Notes: generated from the sequence alone by a model not told the origin. A stretch of 64,000 bases of DNA from Beta vulgaris subsp. vulgaris (GCF_026745355.1 NC_079204.1:47538285-47602284), one strand, 5' to 3'. Numbered from the stretch's first letter, positions 1 to 10,880 are shown. A program made the numbers and translations.

Positions 1-32
1 AATTTGAGTGTGATGGTGGGAAAATTGGGTCT

Positions 33-440
33 TTGTATGGAGACCAGCAAGCGGCAAGAGAGTGCTATCTTACTACTTTAAGACCATCATCATGGAAAGA
101 GAAATTAGAGTGGCCAAAGGTCATGGAGGATGAGCCCGCCGCGAAGGTGAAAGGCCATATAAGTGAGTTGAAGCAAGAAGTAGAAAAAACACAAGTGAAG
201 CCTCTTCCAGAGAGCAAGCCGTCAATGCTCTTGCCGAGCAAGAAAAGGAGATGCTTAGCTATCAAGGAAGAAAAGAATTCGTCTGAAGAAGTAATGGCCA
301 TTATGAGCTTGGAACTAGAACGTCCGGAGCCAGTAGAGAACCCAGTTGAGATTTGCCTGAACCCAGAACATCCAGAAAGGACTCTAAAAATCGGATCTGT
401 CCTAAGTTCTCAGACCAAGGCGCCTCAGTTGCGCTATTAA
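33..440 (+). pseudogene. Tat pol, protease-RT linker
   Basis: An open frame of 135 codons. It begins with the residues GDQQAARECY, which resemble the segment that follows the protease in Tat polyproteins, and then runs through a charged, Glu/Lys-rich linker. The reverse transcriptase continues in a different frame from about 353, so a frameshift lies between about 350 and 440. The aspartic protease active site itself is left of the window. Assignment rests on the linker motif and on its position directly before the RT. Confidence 0.6.
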
Positions 441-1840
441 AAGAATTTGAAGATGTCTTTGCTTATAAAGTGGAAGAAATGTCGGGAATAGATCCCGAAG
501 TTGCGGTGCATAAGTTGAACATTGAGCCGGGGCAGAAGCCAGTCCGACAAAAGAAGAGGCATCTGGGGCCGGCCAGAAACCAAGCGGTTAATCAGGAGGT
601 CCAGAAGCTGCTCAAATCCAAATTCATCCAAGAAACCTACTATCCGGATTGGATTGCCAATGTGGTCATGGTTCCCAAGCCGAATGGTACTTGGAGGATG
701 TGTGTTGACTACACTGATTTGAACAAAGCCTGTCCTAAGGACAGTTTCCCCCTGCCTAAGATTGATCGGCTGGTAGACTCCACGGCAGGGCATGCGCTGC
801 TTAGTTTCATGGACGCCTATTCAGGTTTTCACCAGATCCTTATGTGGTCGGACGATCAGGATAAGACCTCTTTCATTACTGAAAAGGGACTATATGGCTG
901 GCTTAAAAGGCCCTTCGGCTTGAGGAATGCGCTGGCCACCTTTCAGAGGCTCATCAACACTGTCTTTCAGCCACAATTAGGGAGGAATATGGAGGCTTAC
1001 ATTGATGATATGATCGTCAAGAGCCGAGAGGAGATGGATCATTTGGACGATTTAAGAGAAACATTTGTGACTTTGAGAAAGTACAAGTTAAAACTCAATC
1101 CCAAGAAGTGCGTGTTTGGAGTAGTAGCAGGGAAGTTTCTAGGGTTCTTGGTCGATCAACGAGGAATTGAGGCCAACCCTGACAAGATACAAGCAATTTT
1201 GAATATGACCTCTCTATCCAAGATCAAGGACGTCCAGCGTTTGACCGGATGTCTGGCCGCCCTTGGAAGGTTTTTATCTAAGTCTGGCGACAAGTGTCAT
1301 CACTTCTTTGCGACCATAAAAAAGAACGCAAAGTTTGAATGGACAGAGGAAGCCGGGAAGGCGCTTCAGCAGGTTAAATACCATCTTCGGCAATTACCTA
1401 GGCTAATCAGCCCGGGCGAAGGAGAAAAGTTGTATGTATATCTAGTCGTGTCCCCATTTGCGGTAAGTACTGTGCTCCTAGCTGAAAGAGACTCAGTACG
1501 AATACCTATTTATTTCGTTAGCAATGTGCTAAAGGATGCGGAAGGCAGGTATTCATCAATAGAGAAGTTCGGCCTGGCGCTGCTAATGGCCAGCCGGAAG
1601 CTGAGGCCTTATTTTCTTGCTCATAGTATTCTAGTCTACACTGACCAGCCGTCAAGGCAAGTTTTGCATAAAATGGATGCGTCCGGACGAATGTTGAAGT
1701 GGGTCGTAGAGCTCAATATGTTTGATTTATCATTCGAGCCCAGAAAAGCAATTAAGGGGCAAGCTTTGGCAGACTTTATTGTAGAGCTTACCCGTACAGT
1801 AGAACACGTCCAGGACCCGGCAGAGGGAAAGAGGCATTAG
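353..1840 (+). pseudogene. Tat reverse transcriptase and RNase H
   Basis: A 495-codon open frame with the pol core of a Ty3/gypsy element. RT motifs are readable in order: the GTWRMCVDYTDLNKACPKD block, the FMDAYSGFHQI block, the RPFGLRNA block and the YIDDMIVKS catalytic block with its two aspartates. It is followed by the RT-RNase H connection and an RNase H region with TDQP and LADFIVE near the C terminus. RT copies element RNA to DNA; RNase H removes the RNA strand. The frame ends at a TAG (1838-1840), after which the sequence reads on in frame into the second RNase H, so the stop is probably a mutation or a natural domain junction. An upstream frameshift also disables it. Confidence 0.85.
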
Positions 1841-2401
1841 ACCCTAATGGTGGACGGATCATCCACTGCTAATGGATGTGGAGCCGGGATCATCTTCTAG
1901 TCACCAGAGGGGGACAAATTTGAGTATGCTATGAAGTTCCGATTCCAGGCTTCGAACAATGAAGCAGAGTACGAAGCGCTCTTAGCCGGCATCAAGATGT
2001 GTAAAGCGGCCGGAGCCCTGGAAATTGAGGTAAAAACAGACTCTCCGCTGGTGGTCAGCCAAGTGAATGGAGACTTTGAATGCAAAGAAGCATCTATGAG
2101 CAAGTACATGAGTTTGTTCAAGGAGGAAATAAAGACATTGAAACGATTTGTGCTGGATCAAGTGCCAAGGTCAGAAAACCATCAAGCATATGCCCTTTCC
2201 AAGCTAGCCAGCTCGGCTGAAGGAAATGGGCCAAGAACGGTCTTTTGGGAGGTCAAGGCAGCCAAGAGCATTGATTCAAAGGAGGTCCTATTTCTTAGCC
2301 GGGAAGACGATTGGATGAGCCCCATTATTGACTATAAGAAAACAGGCCGACTACCCCTTGATCCCAAGGAGGCCAAGTATGTAAAGGCAAGGGACAAGTA
2401 G
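1841..2401 (+). pseudogene. Tat archaeal-type RNase H domain
   Basis: Reading on from the RT stop gives a second RNase H: a VDGSSTANG start with the first catalytic Asp, then NNEAEYEALLAGI with the catalytic Glu, then TDSPLVVSQVNG with another Asp, and an NHQAYALSKLAS helix where families normally have ADALSKLAS. This is the extra domain that Tat-lineage elements carry between RNase H and integrase. A TAG at 1898-1900 cuts the frame just after the first strand, and another TAG closes it at 2399-2401, so this copy is non-functional. Substitution of the usual ADALS Asp by Tyr would also affect the active site. Confidence 0.75.
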
Positions 2402-3547
2402 TTTGAGTTATGGAATGGAACTTTATACAAGAAATCTTTCAACCGGCCTCTTCTCAAATGTATCACTAGAAAGGACAAATTGGAAGTTTTGAAAGAGCTG
2501 CATGAGGGAGCCTGTGCTTCCCACATTGGGGGGAGGGCGTTAGGAGAAAAAACTCTAAGGACTGGCTATTTTTGGCCGAACTTGAAGGAAGACGCCTTGC
2601 TTTATGCCAAAAGATGTGATAGTTGTCAAAAGCATGACAACATATATCAGAAGCCGTCCAACTACCTGACTCCGGACCTCTTTCCTCTTCCCTTTGCTAA
2701 ATGGGGAATGGACATTCTCGGCCCCTTTCCTATAGCAGCCGGCCAGAAGAAGTTTGTGATAGTAGCCGTCGACTACTTTACAAAATGGGTGGAGGCTGAA
2801 GCAATGAGAAGCATTACCACCAACGACATCAAAGGGTTCATCTGGAAAAACCTCATCACAAGGTTTGGTATGCCCCAGTCCATTGTTTTTGACAACGGAC
2901 CACAGTTCAAAACACCCAAGCTCCGTCAATGGTTGGCCGATCAAGGAATCAGGGCCCACTTTGCTGCAGTTGCCCATCCCCAAGCTAATGGGTGGGTTGA
3001 AGCTTTTAATAAGATCTTATCAGCCGGAATCAAAAAGAAGCTGGATAATGCAAGAGGATTATGGGTTGAAGAGTTACAGTTGGTTTTATGGTCAATAAGA
3101 ACAACGGCCAAGAACTCAACTAAAGAAACTCCGTTCATGCTCGTCTATGGCTCAGAGGCCGTTCTCCCTATTGAGATTGAGGAACCCACTTTGTGATTCA
3201 TGATGTACTCAGAAGATGCCAACTGGGCTGCTCTCCGGACGGCTTTGGATATGGTTCCTGAAGTCAGGGGCAATGCGCTGCTAAGGATGCAACACTACAA
3301 GTTAAGAATGGCTAGAGAGTTTAACAAAAGAGTAGTTAGGCGACCATTGAAGAAGGGAGATCTCGTCCTAAGGTAAATGGAAGCTGTAGGTCGGGCCAAG
3401 GATTTAGGAAAACTCACTCCAAATTGGAAGGGACCCTATAAAATCGTCGAAGTAGTTTAGAATGGCACCTTTCGTCTGGAAGGCATGGACGGTCGTTCTA
3501 TTCCTAGGACGTGGAACTCTGATACTTTGAAGAAATACGTTGTTTAA
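2402..3547 (+). pseudogene. Tat integrase
   Basis: The Ty3/gypsy integrase. The N-terminal zinc finger is visible (HEGACASHIGG, then CDSCQKHD), followed by the DDE core: WGMDILGPF with the first Asp, FDNGPQF with the second, and ANGWVEAFNK with the Glu. Conserved integrase residues such as DYFTKW and HPQANG are present. The C-terminal part continues past 3196 through PLKKGDLVLR-like sequence and ends at a TAA near 3545. Stops at 3194-3196 (TGA), 3374-3376 (TAA) and 3458-3460 (TAG) break the frame. Integrase inserts the cDNA into the host genome; here it cannot be made intact. Confidence 0.85.
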
Positions 3548-4405
3548 AGATATCTCAAGAAAGTGTCATCTTTTTTAGCCAACAATGAAAAAGTAGAAAT
3601 GTATACATGTATCTTGGCTACCAGCCAAGCAAAATTCATATAATACAACTCTATTTCTATCCTATGACTGTCTCTCTGTCTGATTTGTTTGCTTGATTTA
3701 GTAAAAAATGCATACTATGGGCCAAACTGACTAATAAAGCATAACAACAAGTAAAAACACCTTCTATTAGGAGACCGGTCAACATGTTACCATCCTTATA
3801 AGGATAAATACATGGGATCGGCCTGCAATTTGTTTACTTAAAGAGTTAAACATCTCCTAAACAAGGTCGGCTGGAATTAGGACGCCTTAGTAAAGGCATT
3901 CTACCTTCCGTCCAAAAGCCATTCCCAGGAATAACAACCTTAGTAAAGGGACAAGTTATTTCAAGATTTAACAATGACGGACGAGTTACTATGACATTAA
4001 AATGTCCAGGTTATTTAACAAAATTATGGTCCTTCTCCTTCTTGAAACTAAGGGTCACTAAGACCTCTTCGTCCAAGAAGGGGGGCATATAGGGACTTAA
4101 TATATTGCAGGTAACTAAGTCTTTGTCCAATAACGAAGAATAGCCAAAATTCAGGCCGAACAAGCTTTTAACTTACAAATTCTTACAAGTCTGAACTTGG
4201 CAAGAAGTATTCGGCCAATGAGAGTCATTTGACCGGGTAAAAATGTGTTAGGACGAGTTTTTTTCGTACTTGGCATTAATAATTGAATCAAAAGACAAGC
4301 GGCAAGTGCATAAAAATACGAAGCTTTGAAGATAGAAAAAGATAACTCTTTTATTGATGATTAAAAGAGAGATGTTACAAACTAGTCTAAAAAGTTCTAC
4401 AATTG
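3548..4405. other. Tat element spacer after integrase
   Basis: Noncoding stretch between the integrase stop and the 3' end of the antisense gene. It has many short motifs shared with the rest of the element's 3' region (CGTCC, GGCCGA, AGGACG), but I find no open frame, RNA gene or clear repeat array in it. Confidence 0.5.
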
Positions 4406-5090
4406 TTAAGTACAAAAGACGACCGCAGCCAAAGATAAAAAACTACAAAGTACAAGTGGCATGCGGACTAGATAGAGAATAGGAGAGTTAGGCTTCTGGA
4501 TGAGTGTTGTTTTTTCTTCGTCCTGAGCCTCTGCTTCTTCTTCTTCCTCTTCGTCCTCTGAAGATTCGTGGAAGACGGGGGGTTCCTCCCCTTTAATGCC
4601 AGCTCTATGAAGGCTCTCCTGAAATTCTAGCCGACGAACATATATGGGGATGTCCTCTTCTTCGGCCAGCATTTCGAAGGCCTTCACTGCCCAGGTTTTC
4701 GGAGTATCAATCACTTCGTTCAGAGCCTCCTTGGCCGACCCCTCGGTAGCAGTAACCTCCGCCTTCAGCGAATGGTTCTTACCTCGGAGATAGCGGTTCT
4801 CTCTCCTAAGCTCTGTCGCGGCCAGCAAGGCCGAGTTCCTCTCGTCCTTGAGAGAATGCTCCAGAGCATCCTTCTCGTCCAAGAGTTCGGTTAGCCGGAG
4901 AAGATAAGTCTTGTTTTGGGACTCTATTTTGACCTACCGCTCTTCCCAGGCCTTTTTGGATTGTTGATGCAAGTACCTCTGCCTCGCTGCAAATGCAAAT
5001 TGAGCATGGTTGGCTGCCTCGGTACCGTCCTTGACGAGCTTTTTATTCTCCTTCCTCAGCAGCCTCGCCCAGTCTTCAGTAATCATGCTG
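4406..5090 (-). pseudogene. Antisense gene of Tat element, C-terminal coiled-coil exon
   Basis: On the minus strand a frame starts after an acceptor-like tttgctcgcag near 5090 and encodes a long charged helix (EDWARLLRKENKKLVKDG, then ERNSALLAATELRRENRYLR), followed by an acidic run of Glu near the C terminus. The pattern is a coiled coil with an acidic tail. A TAG near 4932 interrupts the frame, so this copy is damaged. I read it as the 3' exon of the antisense gene that begins at 7750. Function is unknown; similar extra antisense ORFs occur in Retand-type elements. The exon borders are by eye. Confidence 0.5.
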
Positions 5091-5429
5091 CGAGCAAAGA
5101 GCTATCAAAGGGAAGACGAGGATGTGTTAGGACGGATGTAAAAATGAGAAATACATCAAGTATCAAAAGCATGCGTCATGAGAAAAAGAAAGTACCTCAG
5201 CAGCAAGTTGGGACATATAGCCAACGTGTCCTGATGAGGCTCCCCTTAAACCCTTGATGTAAGGTTCAGGGAAGCATTTGAAAAACTCCAGCTTGAGCTT
5301 CTCTCTATCGAATGAGCTCATCCTCGAAAAAGCAGCCGAGGACTCATCGTCCGAAAGAGTGGGGGATCCGGCTGGAGCTTCTTCAGCGATCCCCTTTCCC
5401 TTATCTGAAAGAGGTGACTCATCAGTATT

Positions 5430-5890
5430 TCAGACGGGTATAACGATAGTCTGACGGTTGGAGGGACTCATTGGCCGCCCGCCAACACACAATGTTCTAA
5501 CTATATTCGAGTAGTAAGACTCACCAGAGGATCGGAAGGCCGTCCGATATGCCTTCGGCATCTGGGAAACTAGTTTAGCAACTGGCCCAGAATAGGCAGA
5601 CCCGTCCGCAGCCGCGTCCGGCATGGCAGGTTGAGTCCCTGCTCCGTCCAAAAGAGCACCTGCGTACGGTTGCTCGGTAGCAAGTGGGCCGATAGGGCCC
5701 ATGTAAGTCACCAAGGCAAGTTCATCGGTCTTGGGAGGCTCCTCCTCGGCCGGAATGTTGATCACGACCTTGGGAGCAGGCCGTGATGATTTCTTCTTCT
5801 TGGCAGTAAACCCCTTTTAGGAGGAGGAGCGTCGCTAGTAGTGGTCGTCCTTTTCTTTGACGCCGCTTTTTCAGCCAACGCCTTGGACGT
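5430..5890 (-). pseudogene. Antisense gene of Tat element, middle exon
   Basis: Minus-strand coding stretch. It starts with a Lys/Ala-rich basic segment near 5890 (KALAEKAASKKR), then a Pro-rich basic stretch that needs a one-base frameshift near 5815, then an Ala/Pro/Gly-rich acidic segment in an open frame from 5765 to 5430 (IPAEEEPPKTDELALVTYMG). The low-complexity, nuclear-signal-like composition fits a linker between the N-terminal domain (6541-7515) and the coiled coil (4406-5090). I recognise no enzymatic motif. It belongs to the element's antisense gene by position, strand and composition. Confidence 0.45.
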
Positions 5891-5964
5891 TGGGGAATTT
5901 TTCAGAAATACACAAGCAAAAAATATTAGTCAAAGTAGAAGATTGGAGGAAAGAGGAAAACCGT

Positions 5965-6320
5965 CAAAATAATTCAGGACGTTCTGCCCTTCGAACAAGG
6001 AACCCGTCCAAATTATCCCAGGACGTTCTGCTTCTCCTAGAGAGAGCTCGTCCAAATTATCCCAGGACGTACTGCTCCACCTAGAAGGAGCCCGTCCAGG
6101 GTCAGCTCAGGACGATTCACCCCTCAAAGAAGGAACTCGTCCACAAATATCTCAGGATTAATTGGCCCCTCAAAGAAGGAGCTCGTCCACAAATATCTCA
6201 GGACGAACTGCCCCTCAAAGGAGGAGCTCGTCCACAAATATCTCATGACGAACTGCCCCTCGAAGGAGGAGTCCGTTATATCTCAGGACGATCTATCCCT
6301 CGAAGAAGGAGCTCGTCGCA
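5965..6320. repeat. Tandem array of about 45-bp units
   Basis: About eight head-to-tail units of 40-46 bp. Each unit begins with a variant of AGGACG, has a middle of the form CTGCCCCTC(A/G)AA, and ends with CTCGTCCACAAATATCTC or a variant. Later units are more alike than the earlier ones. On the minus strand the array falls in what looks like an intron of the antisense gene. Retand elements are known for an amplified tandem repeat in their 3' region, which this fits. Confidence 0.8.
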
Positions 6321-6540
6321 AAAAAAAAAAAATTCACTAAGTATACCAGTGTATCCGTCCTCTTCTCAGCGCCGGATTTGCTAAATTCCTTCCAGAGGGA
6401 ATTTGTGAATCTGGCCGAGCTCATGTCTCCAATCCAAGACTTTCTTAGTTTAGCCCTAGCCGAATCTGCAAAAAGCTGAGTTAGACGAATGATAATCAAG
6501 ACGAACATTTTACTTAGAAAAATAATCGTATTATACCTTT

Positions 6541-7515
6541 ATACTCGGCCTGCCGCAAGCCGGCAACAACCAGGAAGTTATCATTGTAGAACATATCTTT
6601 AAAGGGAATCCAATTTGACGGACCCTTAAAGGAAGAATTGTTGATGGAACACTCCGAAATCCTGAAGTATTCCACCATCTCTTCAACCGAAGTGCTCTCC
6701 AGCTCTAAGTAGGACGCCGATCGTCCAGTATTGGTTGTGCTTCGGCTGAAATAGCGAAGCCGTCTGGCAACCGCTTTGTTAGGCGCATGGATGAATAGGA
6801 ATTCGCCCTTCCAGGAGTGCATCTTGGACGTTTTTTCCCAAGACGTCAGGAAGCCCTGACGGTTGCACACGCTGAACCAGGCTCGTTCTACTATTTTAGG
6901 AACCTTGGAGACGTAATGAATTTGGGAGAAGGCGGCCAATGAAGGATCAACCCCCTTTAGCTCGCAGACAGCCAAGAAAGTCAAGATGTTTTGCCAAGAA
7001 TTTGGGGCAAGTTGGTTGTGGGCTATGTTGTAGTAATGAAGAAGCCGGCTAATAAAAGGATGCAAAAGAAAGCGCAGGCCGGCATCTAAAGCTGGCCGAT
7101 AAACAGTAAAATGGCCTGGAGGGGGACTAAGTATAGTGTCCTCTCGGCCAGGAGGGACAAAATCATAACCTATCATGGGCATAGCTGCCGAGAAATGTCG
7201 AAGGTCAGAGCCTACTCGTCCTAGCCAAGTGTTGTCGGCCAGGATGTATCTAGGGTCAGAAAGAGGTCCTAGCCGGCGTCTTATTTCAGAAGATGTGGTG
7301 GACGGCTCCTCCGACTCGCTGGCTGGACTGGAGGAGGCTTCCACCTCGCTAATCTCATCAGTAGCCGCCTCCTGCCTGGACGGGCTGGGATCTGGAGACC
7401 CTCTGGTAACAGACTCTTCCTGGACGCTTCCAGGAGAAGGTTGCTGGAGTATTGGACGGTCGCTCTGGACCTCGCGCTCCCCGTCAGTGGGAATTCGTCC
7501 AGTTGATGCCTCCAT
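6541..7515 (-). CDS. Antisense gene of Tat element, putative gypsy-type transposon domain
   Basis: A minus-strand open frame of about 325 codons. It has a Ser/Glu/Pro-rich N-terminal third, then a folded domain with RRRLGPLSDPRYILADN, FVPPGREDTILSPPPGHFT, LRFLLHPFISRLLHYYNIA and LAPNSWQNILTFLAVCELKG. This resembles the plant domain known as 'putative gypsy type transposon', found in the antisense ORFs of Tat-lineage elements. At 6541 the frame meets a donor (AAAG|GTATAA) and can splice to an acceptor (tttttgcag) near 6470, giving a short next exon (6470 to about 6345, DSARAKLRKSWIGDMSS). No catalytic motif is seen. The long intact frame contrasts with the broken sense polyprotein. Confidence 0.6.
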
Positions 7516-7589
7516 CTCCGAGCTGGAGGCCGGAAGGTTAATCCCTCATCTGATACGAGCCGTTTGCTTGACGCGCGCCAGATTACCCT

Positions 7590-7750
7590 ACACAGGTAAA
7601 GACGGGTCGTCTGACTTTGCCGTAAAAGAATGCATGTCCGGCCGAGATAGGTCCAACTCTAGAATGTGCCGAGGAAGAAAGGCCCTCTGTTCTAGGGTCA
7701 GTACCAACCCTTGAGCGACCTGGATTATTCGACGAAGAAGACGAATCCAT
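7590..7750 (-). CDS. Antisense gene of Tat element, first coding exon
   Basis: The ATG at 7748-7750 opens a Ser-rich leader (MDSSSSSNNPGRSRVG) that runs for about 50 codons to a donor-like CCTGTGTAGG near 7595. A longer frame opens at 7861, but the downstream ATG fits better because it follows the predicted transcription start (about 7955) and starts a hydrophilic leader. A short intron would join it to the 6541-7515 exon. The exact splice sites are uncertain, because two GT donors lie three bases apart and the acceptor is weak. Confidence 0.4.
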
Positions 7751-7980
7751 TTTCTTAAAAAATGCGTGAAAATACAAGGGAAGTAAATGAAGAAATACCT
7801 GTAGAAAATGCTCGGACAAATGTCCAGCACGAGGTGAAACTTCGGGCGAATTAAAGAACACATAGCAGGAGCTTGGACGGGAGTAATTTCTCTCTCTAAA
7901 AAGCTCTGTAAAATTGCAGAGTCTTTCTCTCTAAAAAATCTCTCAAGGATGTTAAAATGATTTCAGAAACGACAAAGGGA

Positions 7981-7990
7981 CATATTTATA
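7981..7990 (-). promoter_or_regulatory. TATA box of the antisense gene
   Basis: The minus strand reads CTATAAATATG here, a good plant TATA box. It is about 230 bp upstream of the proposed ATG at 7750, leaving room for a leader rich in CT repeats. It lies just inside the 3' LTR border (8171), between the LTR and the antisense gene, and points away from the LTR. Confidence 0.5.
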
Positions 7991-8170
7991 GAGGGGTGAA
8001 AATGACCCCCTCATCTGGTAAATATAATTGTTGCCTTCGAAGGTTGACCTGTGAAGACCGGCAAAATGGCGCCTCTTTTTTGAAAAAGGAAAGGGTAGTT
8101 CCAGGTCGGCTAAAAGAGGAAACCAACCGTCTTGGCGCCTAAATGGTGACTTCCTCTTATAAGGGGTAAA

Positions 8171-8799
8171 TGTTGTAGCCTAAAAATCAAGGGCTACCAA
8201 GATGACACGTGGCCTCATCATAGCCTTACATGTGGCGCGTGCTTATGAAGGTAAAGTACATGGGTCAGAAGATTGTATGGGCTAAAGTACACCTTTCTGA
8301 GGAAAAAGATGTACTAGAACCCCACTTATGGCCCAAAATTGTACTTAGGCCCAGCGAAAGCATCACATATTCCCATATAAAGGTGAGGTGTACTAACCAA
8401 TCAGCACCTGCCACGTCTCATCATATTATTGCTTAGCCAATCAGATGCACTCAAATAAGGGTGACATCAAGGTACAACAGTCATTTCAAACAGTATAAAT
8501 AGTCCTTGAAATCAAGGGAAAAGGACGTTTTTCAGAGCCTACTACTGTTATTCTGCCATAAATTCTATCTCTCTCTCTCTACTTTCTCTCTCTAAAAGTT
8601 CCTTCATATCTCTGATATCTGACTTAAGCATCGGAGGGGGAAATACCACCCAAACTTCCAGGGTGGATCCCTTTTTGCAGGTTGCTAGTCGGAGCTTCGG
8701 ATCGGGATTCAAATCCAATCATTGTTGCCCAAGTCTCCAAATTGAGAACCTGTTATTGGGAGTTGTTGTATTAAATTACTAGTTTCATACTACATAACA
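8171..8799 (+). repeat. 3' LTR of the Tat element
   Basis: Starts TGTTGTAGCC after a purine-rich tract (AAGGGGTAAA) and ends CATAACA, 629 bp. It holds a TATA box and a CT-rich leader. The right border is supported because sequence from 8800 matches the intron of the receptor kinase at about 24418. The left border rests only on the TG and the purine tract, because the 5' LTR is outside the window. Confidence 0.65.
8494..8502 (+). promoter_or_regulatory. LTR TATA box
   Basis: TATAAATAG in the 3' LTR, followed by a CT-microsatellite leader near 8568-8595. This would be the U3/R promoter of the Tat element, so the 3' LTR could drive readthrough toward the kinase relic at 8800. Confidence 0.5.
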
Positions 8800-8829
8800 G
8801 TAGTCATACTGATGATATTGTGTGATGTG
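8800..8829 (+). pseudogene. 30-bp relic of receptor kinase intron between two retroelements
   Basis: The segment GTAGTCATACTGATGAT and the bases after it match 24418-24443 in the intact receptor kinase gene. Downstream, the same alignment resumes at 11507. This 30-bp piece is therefore host sequence left between the Tat 3' LTR and the Copia element. Confidence 0.75.
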
Positions 8830-9120
8830 TGTTGGGATTTAGAAACAAGTGTTAACTAGACTGTGCAATAATCAACAATAACTAAGAAGAAACATGAAAT
8901 TGAAACAACAATCAAGTCATGCAAAGAGGAAAGAAAATAAGAAAGAACATACCAAAATTAACGTCGGGAACCAGAGCTCCGGGAGGAAACCCCACAAACT
9001 TGCACTATGGAATCAATGGTGAACATACAATCTCTCACAAACTCACTCTCTCTCCTAAAACCCTAGAAAAGATTAGACTCCAAGTTGAACTTTGAGATAT
9101 GTGTGTTGCCCTCTCTAAAA
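8830..9120 (-). repeat. Left (3') LTR of the Copia element, conserved part
   Basis: About 290 bp matching 11008-11300, beginning with the same TGTTGGGATTTAG. Similarity stops near 9120; the rest of the right LTR (11300-11506) has no visible counterpart, so the U3 parts of the two LTRs differ. Confidence 0.7.
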
Positions 9121-9656
9121 CTAGAAATGACATTGAAGTTTGCTCCAACTCCAATACAAAGACATCAAGGTCTATACAGACTTTGATACTTAACAACACC
9201 TCCAAATCATTGCCCCACCACTCCATGAACCTACACACCCTCCTACCCTGGAGGTTGAATCACCAAGAGACAAGCACAACCAAATGAAGATCCCTTCCTA
9301 TACAACTAAGGAAGATAATTACTTCCTTTCCAACCAAAGAAGCATGTTGAAGTCTCATCCAACTTCAATAAAGCAAATTACCACCTAAGCCAAAGAAGTC
9401 ACCATTGTATTAAAAGCAAATTCACCTTGCCCCCACCTAAGCAAAACACCCTTTGCTCCACTTAGAATTTCAGGCACAATATGCTTGTGTGCCGCCCTTC
9501 ACCTTGTGCATTTACCGATTAATTTTCCCACGGGACACCGCTTCACCACGGTTCTCATCCCTTGGCCCACTATCGATAGATTTTTGACCAAACGACACCT
9601 TACATGAAGTTCCCACCCCAATTTCGGACCCCCTGCTTGTGCTCCAAATGGGGTAA

Positions 9657-9935
9657 TTAATGTGCTCCACTTCTTGTTCCCCGAGCTATGACCATAGCTC
9701 CCTTGACAAGCTTCCAAGAATCACCATCAAACACAACCTTGTTATCCGATGTAGCAAGTTGGGTCACCGATATCAAGCTTTTATTCAACCTTGGGGTGTA
9801 CTTGACATCCTTCAACTCCAACGAGCCACCATGACTGAGTTTCAAACTCACATCACCTTGCCCCATGACTTGCACCACATTGTCATCCACAAGATAGACT
9901 TTTCCAAGCTTTTCGGATTTGAAGTTCCGAGACAA
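9657..9935 (-). pseudogene. Copia protease fragment
   Basis: Minus-strand frame encoding the region around a Copia aspartic protease: upstream at about 9975 LDSGSS is readable (the D-S/T-G active site), followed by VYLVDDNVVQVMGQGDV and LELKDVKYTPRLNKSLISVTQL, the typical Copia segment between protease and the pre-integrase domain. The frame ends at 9657 with no GAG-pre-integrase or integrase after it. The protease would cut the gag polyprotein. A stop between the zinc knuckle and the active site in the same region indicates decay. Confidence 0.7.
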
Positions 9936-10143
9936 CTCCTTTCATGGTGAGGAACGATGTGAAGAACCCGAATCTAAGACCCGTGATCCCGAACACCAAA
10001 CGAATTCTTTCGGATCATCCATGCTTACCATCAAAACATCGGAATCGTACTCCGAAATCAAATTGCTTTATGCATCTTCTTCATCATCCCTTTCTTGAAC
10101 CTTCTTTTTCCCTTTTCATTCACTCTCTTTGCACAATCTCTCT

Positions 10144-10880
10144 TCAAATTCCCTTCATCACCACAACCCCAACACACCATATGAGCTCCCCCATTCGGTT
10201 TACCATGTCCCTTGACTTTGATCTTCTATGACTTGCATTTCCTCTTTGTTGATTTCTTCTCTCCCTAATTTTAATACTATAAGAACCACCCAATGATTCA
10301 CCGGACTCTCTTCTTTGAATGCTCTCACTCAAGATCAAGTCTCTCACATCATCATACTTCAACTTCTCCTTGCCAGAGGAGTTGCTGATGACGGTCACCA
10401 TAATTTCCCATGACAAGGGCAAAGAAGACAACAAAATCAATGCCTTCACTTCATCCTCAAATTTGATATCCACCGACGACAATTGATCCAAAACCGAATT
10501 GATCTCATTGATGTGTTCGGCGTTCGAACTACCATCAACCATTTCCATATCAAATAAATGGCGCATCAAGTATACTTTGTTGATAGCCGATGGTTTCTCA
10601 TACATACTTAACAAAGTTTCCATCAAACTCGCCGTTGTTTTACCATCCTTGACATTGAATGCCACACTCTGGCCTAATATCAAACTCACAACTTCAAGTG
10701 CTTTATTATCAAGAACTTTCCATTCATCTTCAAGCATAGCACTTGGTTTCTTTCTGTCAAGAGGCAAGTAAAGATTCTTTTAATACAAAAGATCCTCCAT
10801 TGTATATTCCAAAATGCAAAATATTTACCATCAAACCTCTCAATCCTCAATTTCCCTTCTTCCATTTTTAAGTTTACCCA
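10144..10880 (-). pseudogene. Copia gag
   Basis: Minus-strand capsid gene. The N terminus (RIERFDGKYFAFW) starts near 10870 in one frame; after a frameshift and stop near 10770 the main frame runs to 10144 with the Copia gag core: LDNKALEVVSLILGQSV, LWSMYEKPS-like LLSMYEKPSAINKVYLM, LLSSLPLSWEIM and a basic tail before a zinc-knuckle region (CWGCGDEGN) near 10160. Gag forms the virus-like particle that packages element RNA. The frameshift makes this copy defective. Confidence 0.75.

Larger units (their letters stand above)
1..8799 (+). mobile_element. Tat/Retand-like Ty3/gypsy retrotransposon, 3' part
   Basis: The window opens inside the element, so the 5' LTR, gag and most of the protease are missing. 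Domain order on the plus strand is RT, RNase H, a second archaeal-type RNase H, then integrase. The second RNase H between RNase H and integrase is a known mark of the Tat lineage. After integrase come about 4.6 kb with an antisense multi-exon gene, a tandem repeat array and the 3' LTR (8171-8799). An extra antisense ORF and an amplified tandem repeat are described for Retand-type elements. Several in-frame stops show the polyprotein is dead. It ends where sequence homologous to the receptor kinase locus resumes at 8800, so it is inserted in that locus. Confidence 0.85.

Noticed and set aside
5965..6320. CRISPR-like regular array
   Set aside because: The units are contiguous 40-46 bp tandem repeats with no unique spacers, in plant retroelement DNA.
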